Shown here: piece after piece, positions 1 through 6,239 of the stretch
Numbering within the stretch: the stretch's first letter is position 1
How the letters are laid out: the number at the start of each line of letters is the position of its first letter
DNA from: Rudanella sp.
GTDB lineage: Bacteria; Bacteroidota; Bacteroidia; Cytophagales; Spirosomataceae
Assembly (NCBI GenBank): GCA_026785985.1
Contig: JAJAYX010000170.1
Span: 1-6,743, forward strand
Length of the DNA: 6,743 nucleotides
Direction of reading: 5' to 3'
The notes under the pieces: generated by a model
The model's input: only the letters and a program-made list of their open reading frames with translations
Database searches by the model: none
What the model was told of the DNA's origin: nothing
Program-made: the position numbers and the translations under genes

Positions 1-16
1 AAATTTGTATTTGGGT

Positions 17-529
17 TTATCCCGCCCAAAAAGCGGCCCCCCACGACGAGATGCCGGGCGCTCCAGCCCCGGCCAACAGCTTGTGTTTTTGTCGTTTCAG
101 CAAAAAAAAACACGACTCACTCAGGAGTTTTTCGGGAGAAGTGTAGAGCAATTTGATCTTGCCCGCCATACAGTCGTCCTCAATTTGCCGCTGCTCGCGG
201 GATGATTGGGTACTGTTCAGGAAAACCGCCGGTACGCCGTTCAGTTGGAGCGCGTCGACCTGATCTTTCATTAGGGCAATCAGGGGTGAAACGACCACCG
301 TGATGCCCGGCAGCATAAGAGCCGGAATCTGGAAACAAACTGATTTTCCTCCGCCGGTTGGCATCAACACGAGGGTGTCGCGCCCGGCCAGCACCGACCG
401 AATAATGGCCTCCTGCATGGGCCGAAACTGATCGTAGCCGTAGTATCGTTTTAAGAAGACAGCCGGGTCGCGTTCCGAGGGTCGTAGATGAGCGATGTTT
501 TCAGCGACAGTCAATGTGTTGGCAATCAT
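17..529 (-). CDS. recQ: RecQ-family ATP-dependent DNA helicase, N-terminal part (partial, 3' end corrupted)
   Basis: This encodes the first ~170 residues of a RecQ 3'-5' DNA helicase, an enzyme that unwinds recombination and replication intermediates in the cytoplasm. Visible in order are motif 0 (FRPMQ, residues 35-39), Walker A (MPTGGGKS, 56-63), motif Ia (VVSPLIALMKDQ, 79-90) and motif Ib (LLYTSPEKL, 127-135). RecQ proteins are normally about 600-730 residues, so most of the gene is missing. Motif II should read DEAHCISSWG from residue 155, but here it reads AGAPGISSWG. Residues 165-170 diverge from the usual HDFRPE, and the TAA stop stands where a Tyr codon is expected. The codons after it still read T-Q-I, a RecQ-like continuation. 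I infer in-frame base errors near a contig end, with the gene running past position 1; a true pseudogene is the alternative. The ATG start fits the usual distance to motif 0. Confidence 0.88.
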   Translation of the reverse strand: MIANTLTVAENIAHLRPSERDPAVFLKRYYGYDQFRPMQEAIIRSVLAGRDTLVLMPTGGGKSVCFQIPALMLPGITVVVSPLIALMKDQVDALQLNGVPAVFLNSTQSSREQRQIEDDCMAGKIKLLYTSPEKLLSESCFFLLKRQKHKLLAGAGAPGISSWGAAFWAG

Positions 530-551
530 GCGTACTGGGTGAGTGTAAACC

Positions 552-559
552 CAAATTTA
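552..559 (-). promoter_or_regulatory. Candidate Bacteroidota -7 element (TAnnTTTG) for recQ
   Basis: On the minus strand this octamer reads TAAATTTG, a full match to the TAnnTTTG -7 element of Bacteroidota primary-sigma promoters. It lies about 22 bases before the recQ ATG, which would leave a short AT-rich leader. A TTG lies upstream, but its spacing (about 15 bases) is shorter than the usual 17-23, so the match is partial. Confidence 0.35.
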
Positions 560-659
560 AGCAAATTTTATAACCAATCTCGTTGAGTTGTGTGATTTTC
601 TGCGGAACTTTCCGTCTCAAGTGCCGAGATTCAATTCCAACTCAAAAGCGTTGCATACC

Positions 660-1283
660 ATGAAAAAGTCATTGCTATTATTGACCCTGATGCTCAGTGT
701 GCTGATTGCTTTCAACAGCCCTGCTCAGGACGCAAAACCGAAGAAAGAGAAAGCCAAAAAAGAGGCCAAAGCCGACAAAAAAGAGGAGGCCAAGGATGAC
801 AAGAAGGAAGCCAAAGCCGACAAGAAAAAGGCTAAAGCCGATGATGACAAGGTAGCCGCGAAGGAAGCTAAGGCCGACAAGAAGAAGGCCAAAGAAGACA
901 AAGCCGACGCGAAGGACGACAAGAAAGATTCGAAAGCTGACAAGAAAGTAGCCAAGGCTGACGATAAAGCCGATAAGAAGGCCGACAAAGTAGATAAAGC
1001 CGACGCAAAAGATAAGGCCGATAAAAAAGCAGCCAAAGTCGATAAGAAAGCGGACAAAAATATAGCCAAAGTAGACGATAAAGCTGACAAGGCTATAGCT
1101 AAAGCTGATAAAAAGGTGAGTAAGGTAAAAGAGGAAAAAGCCTCACCTGCCGATTACAAAGCCCCCGTTGACCGTTCCCAGAAAGGCCCCAACGGCGAAG
1201 AAGTTCGCACCGGCCCACGTGGTGGCAAGTACTACATCAACAAGAACGGCAACAAGACGTATCTGAGCAGTTTGAAAGATTAG
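660..1283 (+). CDS. Secreted Lys/Asp/Ala-rich protein with C-terminal PBCV basic adaptor-like domain
   Basis: A 207-residue protein of unknown function. I chose the ATG at 660 because it opens a classical signal peptide (MKK, Leu-rich core at residues 5-16, likely cleavage after SPA at residue 22, leaving Gln23). An in-frame ATG at 588 would bury this signal. Residues 24-155 are almost only Lys, Asp, Ala and Glu, without Cys or aromatic residues, and should form a highly charged helix or flexible rod. The last repeats have an 11-residue period. After a Pro-containing linker, the C-terminal ~35 residues contain GPRGGKYYINKNGNKTYL (185-202), which resembles the short 'PBCV-specific basic adaptor' domain (Pfam PF08789, from memory) also found at C-termini of bacterial proteins. 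I infer an exported protein with a binding tail on a charged stalk; its partner is unknown. It stands alone between recQ (divergent) and enolase. Confidence 0.85.
   Translation: MKKSLLLLTLMLSVLIAFNSPAQDAKPKKEKAKKEAKADKKEEAKDDKKEAKADKKKAKADDDKVAAKEAKADKKKAKEDKADAKDDKKDSKADKKVAKADDKADKKADKVDKADAKDKADKKAAKVDKKADKNIAKVDDKADKAIAKADKKVSKVKEEKASPADYKAPVDRSQKGPNGEEVRTGPRGGKYYINKNGNKTYLSSLKD
1032..1130 (+). repeat. Three in-frame 33-bp (11-residue) repeats in the Lys-rich gene
   Basis: Consecutive 33-base units encode AKVDKKADKNI, AKVDDKADKAI and AKADKKVSKVK. Codon variants differ between units, so the repeat is kept at protein level and is not a recent DNA duplication. An 11-residue period is typical of long amphipathic helices such as LEA-like or apolipoprotein-like segments. 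Upstream of 1032 the same words (KADKK, AKADD) recur with less regular spacing. Confidence 0.6.
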
Positions 1284-1287
1284 TAAT

Positions 1288-1315
1288 GTATGGTGGACGG
1301 CCCCGTCCACCATAC
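1288..1315 (+). terminator. Perfect hairpin 1 downstream of the Lys-rich gene
   Basis: GTATGGTGGACGG (1288-1300) is exactly complementary in reverse to 1303-1315, with only CC between, so in RNA about 12 pairs close a 4-base loop. It begins 5 bases after the stop codon. No T-tract follows, so it may be a terminator, a transcript-stabilising 3' hairpin or a repeat element; the position favours 3'-end formation. Confidence 0.45.
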
Positions 1316-1317
1316 AG

Positions 1318-1357
1318 ACAAGCGGCCCGCTATAATTTCGGATAGCGGGCCGCTTGT
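1318..1357 (+). terminator. Perfect GC-rich hairpin 2, tandem with hairpin 1
   Basis: ACAAGCGGCCCGCTAT (1318-1333) and ATAGCGGGCCGCTTGT (1342-1357) form a perfect 16-bp stem with an 8-base loop (AATTTCGG). It starts two bases after hairpin 1. There is no run of T after it on either strand. Such a strong stem should stop or protect transcripts of the Lys-rich gene and insulate enolase. It could equally be a copy of a palindromic intergenic repeat. Confidence 0.5.
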
Positions 1358-1430
1358 TGGTGGCCATATACCCAACAGAAATCCGTTTACATCCTTTCCA
1401 TCTGTTCACTCCGAGTTCCTATCCTCCTGC

Positions 1431-1446
1431 TTATTTTGTTACTTTG
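1431..1446 (+). promoter_or_regulatory. Weak candidate -7 elements upstream of enolase
   Basis: Two near-matches to TAnnTTTG lie side by side, TTATTTTG (1431-1438) and TTACTTTG (1439-1446), each deviating at one position. No well-spaced TTG -33 box is evident. A start here would give a leader of about 80 bases before the enolase ATG. This is the only promoter-like signal I see between hairpin 2 and enolase. Confidence 0.2.
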
Positions 1447-1496
1447 TGCATCGAATGGGCTGATGAACAGCGGTTTTAGCAGCCATCGAGGAATAA

Positions 1497-2810
<1,314 letters not shown>

Positions 2811-2846
2811 TAATGAACGGTTTGCGGTTTGCTGACGCGAAATGGG

Positions 2847-2874
2847 CACTCATCACTTATCACTCATCACTCAC
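2847..2874 (+). repeat. Heptamer tandem repeat in the leader of the septum-initiator gene
   Basis: Four heptamers in a row read CACTCAT, CACTTAT, CACTCAT and CACTCAC, and a fifth CACT runs into the start codon at 2879. Just upstream, CGGTTTG occurs twice in tandem (2818-2831). The array replaces any recognisable ribosome binding site. It has the same composition as the octamer array before gpmI. Confidence 0.65.
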
Positions 2875-2878
2875 CACT

Positions 2879-3190
2879 ATGAAACGTGTTCTCCGATACG
2901 GTCGAAATTTCTATGTTGCTACGGGCGTGGGTCTGTTGGTGTGGATGCTGGTGTTTGATGCCAACGACCTGTATTCGCAAATCCGCAACTGGTTGAACCT
3001 CCGCGATCTGGAAGGCGAAAAGACGTATTATCAGGCCGAGATCAAGCGGGTACAAAACCAGCGTAAACTTGTGCTCGGTACCGACCAACTCCGCGAAAAA
3101 TACGCCCGCGAACGCTACCTCATGAAGAAGCCAACGGAGGACGTATATGTGCTGGTTGACGAAAATAACGAACCGATAGAAAAGCAGTGA
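2879..3190 (+). CDS. FtsB/DivIC-type septum formation initiator protein
   Basis: A 103-residue bitopic membrane protein of the septum formation initiator family, which in other bacteria joins FtsL and FtsQ/DivIB at the division site and helps activate septal peptidoglycan synthesis. Visible are a short cytoplasmic N-terminus (MKRVLRYGRN), one membrane segment (about residues 11-28), the WMLVFDANDL junction, a coiled-coil (about 40-68: LRDLEGEKTYYQAEI and onward) and the conserved end YARERYLMKKPTEDVYVLV. The length is typical. I chose the ATG at 2879 because an in-frame ATG at 2813 would add 22 residues encoded mostly by leader repeats and would displace the membrane segment. It lies directly after enolase, as ftsB often does. 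Whether it is the FtsB or DivIC orthologue cannot be told from sequence alone, so no symbol is given. Confidence 0.9.
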   Translation: MKRVLRYGRNFYVATGVGLLVWMLVFDANDLYSQIRNWLNLRDLEGEKTYYQAEIKRVQNQRKLVLGTDQLREKYARERYLMKKPTEDVYVLVDENNEPIEKQ

Positions 3191-3198
3191 ACAGTTAT

Positions 3199-3286
3199 CA
3201 GCCAACAGCTAACGGTGACTAATTTCGAACATTGTTGGCTGCTCGCTGATACCTGTCCACGGCAAACACTGTTGGCTGCTCGCTGA
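3199..3286 (+). repeat. Direct and inverted short repeats between the septum gene and the phosphatase gene
   Basis: TGTTGGCTGCTCGCTGA occurs identically at 3233-3249 and 3270-3286. CAGCCAACAG (3199-3208) is the exact inverse of CTGTTGGCTG at 3269-3278 and matches the first copy in 9 of 10 bases, so the left arm could pair with either copy. TATCAGC (3196-3202) is likewise the inverse of GCTGATA (3245-3251). No T-tract follows. The block fills almost the whole 112-base gap before the phosphatase gene. Confidence 0.7.
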
Positions 3287-3302
3287 AAAACGGCTCACTG
3301 TT

Positions 3303-3782
3303 ATGATTTCCCTCCTCTTCGTTTGTCTTGGGAATATTTGCCGGTCGCCGGTGGCGGAGGGGATTTTTCAGGCGTTGGTGGCCGAAAAAGGGTTGGAAAC
3401 GGAGTTTACCTGCGATTCGGCGGGGACATCGTCGTATCACATTGGTGATTTGCCCGACCGCCGAACCCGCCTGAATGCCGAGGAACACGGCCTGAAGCTG
3501 ACCCACCGCGCCCGCCGAATGACGGGCGAAGACCTGGCCCAATTCACCTATTTTGTGGCAATGGACGAAGCCAACTTCGATGCCGTAATCAAACTGAGTC
3601 GGCGGAGTGTGGGTGTGGTGAGCGACGACAATATTTTTCTGCTCCGCGAGTTCGACCCCGTCGTGAGCGACGATCCCAACGTGCCGGACCCATATTATGA
3701 AGGCCCGGAAGTTTTCGAGGAAGTCTATCAAATCACCCATCGCTGCTGCGTACAGTTGCTAAACTATTTAGTGAATGAGTGA
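3303..3782 (+). CDS. Low-molecular-weight protein tyrosine phosphatase
   Basis: A 159-residue cytoplasmic phosphatase of the LMW-PTP family (Wzb/YfkJ/Ptp type), which removes phosphate from phosphotyrosine and in some bacteria regulates tyrosine kinases of polysaccharide export. The P-loop CLGNICRS runs from nucleophile Cys8 to Arg14, followed by Ser15. Cys13 corresponds to the second P-loop cysteine that can protect the nucleophile by a disulfide. The general acid is Asp129 in VPDPYY, and the DPYY form with two tyrosines is typical of the family. The length is normal and all catalytic residues are present. No tyrosine kinase or capsule gene is visible here, so the substrate is unknown; the neighbours are division and glycolysis genes. 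Arsenate reductase of the related fold is less likely given DPYY. The last three codons (Val-Asn-Glu) and the stop lie inside the left arm of the next hairpin repeat. Confidence 0.95.
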   Translation: MISLLFVCLGNICRSPVAEGIFQALVAEKGLETEFTCDSAGTSSYHIGDLPDRRTRLNAEEHGLKLTHRARRMTGEDLAQFTYFVAMDEANFDAVIKLSRRSVGVVSDDNIFLLREFDPVVSDDPNVPDPYYEGPEVFEEVYQITHRCCVQLLNYLVNE

Positions 3783-3857
3783 TTGAGCGAATGAGTGACT
3801 GGAAAATCAGATCGTTTCCATTCCGCTATTCACTCATTCGCTTATTCGCTCATTCAC
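3771..3857 (+). repeat. Octamer array forming a 28-bp imperfect hairpin before gpmI
   Basis: The left arm (3771-3798) is made of octamers GTGAATGA, GTGATTGA, GCGAATGA and GTGA. The right arm (3830-3857) is its inverse at 25 of 28 positions. Two of the three differences would be G-U pairs in RNA, leaving one mismatch. Within the 31-base loop, TGGAAA (3800-3805) can pair with TTTCCA (3815-3820). The structure covers the phosphatase stop codon (3780-3782) and ends 9 bases before the gpmI ATG. No T-tract follows, so it is not a standard terminator; it may be a processing, stability or translation-control element, or an intergenic repeat. Confidence 0.75.
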
Positions 3858-3866
3858 TCAATAAAA

Positions 3867-5447
3867 ATGGATAAGAACGTCATTCTTATAATTCTCGATG
3901 GTTGGGGCATTGCCACCCAGCAGGATCGGTCGGCACTGGCGGTTGCCAACACACCATTTATCCGGTCGTTATTTGCTCGCTATCCAAATAGCCATTTAGA
4001 GGCTTCGGGGCTGGCAGTGGGGCTTCCGGCGGGGCAAATGGGTAACTCCGAAGTGGGCCACATGAACCTCGGTGCGGGCCGGGTTGTGTATCAGGATTTG
4101 GTGAAGGTGAACAAAGCTGTTAACGAACATACCCTTGATAATGAGCCTATTCTGGTTGGCGCACTGAACTACGCCCGGCAAAACGGTAAGAAAATTCACT
4201 TCATCGGACTGGTGTCCGATGGTGGGGTTCACTCCCATATCGACCACTTGAAGGGACTTCTGTCCATTGCTCACGACAAGGGCTTGGGCGATGTTTACGT
4301 CCACGCTTTTATGGACGGTCGCGACACCGACCCGAAAGGGGGTTTGGGTTATCTGAGTGATTTGCAAAACCATATGGCCGCAACAACGGGCAAAATTGCC
4401 AGCGTAACGGGCCGGTTCTACGCCATGGATCGCGACAATCGCTGGGAGCGCGTTCGGCAGGCATACGATGTGATGGTGCATGGTTCAGGTAAACCCGTTC
4501 CGAGCGACGGAATTATCGGTGCGGTTCAGGATTCGTATGATGACAACCTGACCGACGAGTTTATCAAACCCATTTTGGTGACACAGGAAGACGGTTCGCC
4601 AATGGCCGTGATCGAGGAAGGCGACGTGGTGTTGTGTTTCAATTTTCGCACCGACCGAGGCCGCGAAATCACCATCGCCCTGACCCAACGCGACATCCCG
4701 GAGCAGGAAATGCACAAGCTGAACCTGTATTACCTGACGATGACGAATTACGACAACGATTTCCAGAACGTACATGTCATCTACGACAAAGACAACCTGA
4801 ACCACACGCTCGGCGAGGTAGTGTCGGCGGCAGGGCGGACGCAGATCAGGATTGCCGAAACGGAGAAATACCCCCATGTGACGTTCTTCTTTTCGGGCGG
4901 GCGCGAGGAGCCTTTCACGGGCGAGAAACGGCTGTTGTGCCAGTCGCCCAAGGAGATGACGGTGGTTGATGAACAGGGCAACACGACGGTGATCCCTGTG
5001 AAAACCTACGACCAGAAACCCGAAATGGCGGCCTACGATATTCGGGATGCGATTGTGCCGGAGTTACAGAACAAAACAGCCAATTTCATTTGTCTGAATT
5101 TTGCCAACACCGACATGGTAGGTCATACGGGTGTTTTTGAGGCCGTGGTGAAAGCCGCCGAAACGGTGGATGCCTGCGCTCAGGCCGTTGTAGAAGCCGC
5201 TTTGGCCAGTGATTATACCGCCATTATCATTGCCGACCACGGCAACGCCGATTATATGATTAACGACGACGGCACGCCCAACACGGCCCACACAACCAAT
5301 TTGGTGCCGTGCATCCTGGTGGATAACACGTTGAAGCCCAAGCTAAATGATGGCAAATTAGCCGACATTGCCCCCACGATTCTGGAGCTAATGGGAATCC
5401 CCCAACCCGCCGAAATGGGAGGGGTTAGTTTGACTGAGTATTCCTGA
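3867..5447 (+). CDS. gpmI: 2,3-bisphosphoglycerate-independent phosphoglycerate mutase
   Basis: A 526-residue cytoplasmic enzyme interconverting 3- and 2-phosphoglycerate, the step before enolase. It belongs to the alkaline phosphatase superfamily and is Mn2+-dependent in characterised members. The phosphoserine nucleophile is Ser61 in GNSEVGHMNLGAGR. Metal ligands include Asp11 (ILDGWG), Asp416 and His420 (NTDMVGH), Asp457 and His458 (ADHGN) and His475 (NTAHTTN). Substrate-binding DGRDTDP (150-156) and FRTDRGRE (260-267) are intact. I chose the ATG at 3867 because MDKNVILIILDGWG is the family start; an in-frame ATG at 3795 lies in the hairpin repeat and would add 24 unrelated residues. The chain is longer than the usual ~505-515 residues; an extra stretch of roughly 15 residues near 362-378, between SPK and KTYDQKPEM, accounts for it. 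No Shine-Dalgarno sequence is visible; the short leader after the hairpin is A-rich. Confidence 0.98.
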   Translation: MDKNVILIILDGWGIATQQDRSALAVANTPFIRSLFARYPNSHLEASGLAVGLPAGQMGNSEVGHMNLGAGRVVYQDLVKVNKAVNEHTLDNEPILVGALNYARQNGKKIHFIGLVSDGGVHSHIDHLKGLLSIAHDKGLGDVYVHAFMDGRDTDPKGGLGYLSDLQNHMAATTGKIASVTGRFYAMDRDNRWERVRQAYDVMVHGSGKPVPSDGIIGAVQDSYDDNLTDEFIKPILVTQEDGSPMAVIEEGDVVLCFNFRTDRGREITIALTQRDIPEQEMHKLNLYYLTMTNYDNDFQNVHVIYDKDNLNHTLGEVVSAAGRTQIRIAETEKYPHVTFFFSGGREEPFTGEKRLLCQSPKEMTVVDEQGNTTVIPVKTYDQKPEMAAYDIRDAIVPELQNKTANFICLNFANTDMVGHTGVFEAVVKAAETVDACAQAVVEAALASDYTAIIIADHGNADYMINDDGTPNTAHTTNLVPCILVDNTLKPKLNDGKLADIAPTILELMGIPQPAEMGGVSLTEYS

Positions 5448-5486
5448 ACGTCTTGCCCGAAACCTGCGTTTATTGATCGTCATTCA

Positions 5487-5520
5487 GACCCTCTGCTTCA
5501 TTGGCGGAGGGTCGTTTTTT
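5487..5520 (+). terminator. Rho-independent terminator after gpmI
   Basis: GACCCTCTGC (5487-5496) pairs with GCGGAGGGTC (5504-5513) as a 10-bp stem with one T-G wobble and a 7-base loop, followed by G and six T (5515-5520). It lies 39 bases after the gpmI stop and probably ends the eno-to-gpmI unit. The T-run ends only 8 bases before the next start codon. Confidence 0.9.
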
Positions 5521-5528
5521 ACGGATTT

Positions 5529-6098
5529 ATGAAGCCTTTTGCCCTGTTGTTTCTAGGCCTTTTTGCTTTTTCGTGTGATAATTCAGCCCCGCAAACGGCT
5601 ACTAAACCCGTTTACTTCGACGTGGCGGGGTATGTAAAAAGCCAGATTGACGTATTGTCGGCGCGGAATCCGGTGGTGGCTAAGGATGCCCGCATTAGTG
5701 GGCAAACCAACAAACAGGCAACGCCCAACATCGACTGGGCAAAAGAACTGGAATTGTTTGTGCAGGCCGACATCAACAAGCCCGCGTTCCGCAACAGCTA
5801 CACCATTGCCCGGCCCGATTCGCTGACGTATCACTATACCCTAAAACCCACTGAAGAGCGGCTAACAGTGCGGGCTTTGACGGTGAAATTAGACCCAAAA
5901 ACGCGCCAACCCGCGCAAATTACGGCCCTTTTGAAGTCAGAAAACCGCCTGTATGAATCAGAAAGACGGTTATTGCTCGAAAGCGGTGTCGATGGAAGAA
6001 TTCAGCATTACCGCGTCGAAGGGTTTCAGCAACTGGCCTATTTTGACCGGAATGAGTTTCGGGTTGAGGGGCAGATTAACCCAGTTCCGGCACCATAA
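5529..6098 (+). CDS. Putative lipoprotein of unknown function
   Basis: A 189-residue protein I do not recognise. The N-terminus MKPFALLFLGLFAFSC is a lipoprotein signal with the lipidated residue at Cys16 (imperfect lipobox, Ala-Phe-Ser before Cys), so it should be membrane-anchored and exposed to the periplasm or surface. The mature part starts with a short polar linker (to ~residue 27), then a helical-looking stretch (FDVAGYVKSQIDVLSARNP), and a C-terminal half of alternating polar and hydrophobic residues (about 90-185) suggesting a beta-sheet. There are no catalytic motifs or further cysteines. The signal peptide fixes the start at 5529. The gene begins just behind a terminator, with no room for a promoter in between, so its transcription must start upstream of that terminator or be nearly leaderless. 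Its stop overlaps a short antisense reading frame. Confidence 0.8.
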   Translation: MKPFALLFLGLFAFSCDNSAPQTATKPVYFDVAGYVKSQIDVLSARNPVVAKDARISGQTNKQATPNIDWAKELELFVQADINKPAFRNSYTIARPDSLTYHYTLKPTEERLTVRALTVKLDPKTRQPAQITALLKSENRLYESERRLLLESGVDGRIQHYRVEGFQQLAYFDRNEFRVEGQINPVPAP

Positions 6099-6210
6099 CC
6101 TCGCCAATCACGGCGGCTATGCTTTTATAGACGATTGACCGGAGCCGTTTGCGCGTGGCGGCTTCGCCCATTTCGTGCGGCTGGTAGAGAATGCCCTGCG
6201 CTGGGCTTTA
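6076..6210 (-). other. Short antisense open frame with coding-like character, possible gene remnant
   Basis: On the minus strand a 44-codon frame lies between two stops (TAA at 6208-6210 and TAA at 6076-6078), with an internal ATG at 6171 giving 31 residues: MGEAATRKRLRSIVYKSI followed by AAVIGEVMVPELG. Its codons resemble those of the neighbouring genes, and the peptide looks like a basic helix followed by a hydrophobic one. It overlaps the lipoprotein 3' end by 23 bases in convergent orientation and otherwise fills the gap up to the DoxX-like gene. It may be a real small gene, the tail of a deleted gene, or chance. I recognise no family. Confidence 0.2.
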
Positions 6211-6239
6211 TTGTGAAACGCCTTACTGGCCTACAACAA

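Noticed and set aside
588..659. Upstream in-frame ATG extending the Lys-rich protein by 24 residues
   Set aside because: It would place a perfect signal peptide internally; the extension has no domain character.
725..1090. Minus-strand 121-codon Leu/Ser/Ala-rich frame opposite the Lys-rich gene
   Set aside because: It is the mirror of the AAG/AAA, GAC and GCC repeat codons; a repeated hydrophobic product with no start context or family is expected by composition alone.
1143..1409. 88-codon minus-strand frame across the two hairpins
   Set aside because: It is a shadow of the Lys-rich gene's 3' end and the palindromes, without a recognisable domain.
2813..2878. Upstream ATG extending the septum-initiator protein by 22 residues
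   Set aside because: The extension encodes heptamer repeat (LITYHSSLTT) and disrupts the usual short cytoplasmic N-terminus before the membrane segment.
3219..3740. Long minus-strand frame (173 codons) opposite the phosphatase gene
   Set aside because: The plus strand encodes an intact LMW-PTP with all catalytic residues; the opposite frame has no domain signal.
3771..3857. CRISPR-like array or rho-independent terminator
   Set aside because: Units are 8 bases with no spacers, arranged as an inverted pair, and no T-tract follows on either strand.
3795..3866. Upstream ATG extending gpmI by 24 residues
   Set aside because: The extra residues (HSAIHSFAYSLIHS) are translated hairpin repeat, while MDKNVILIILDGWG at 3867 is the normal family N-terminus.
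6135..6239. Upstream ATG extending the DoxX-like protein by 35 residues
   Set aside because: The extension is Arg/Cys-rich, unlike the family, and overlaps the antisense frame; the ATG at 6240 gives the expected N-terminus.
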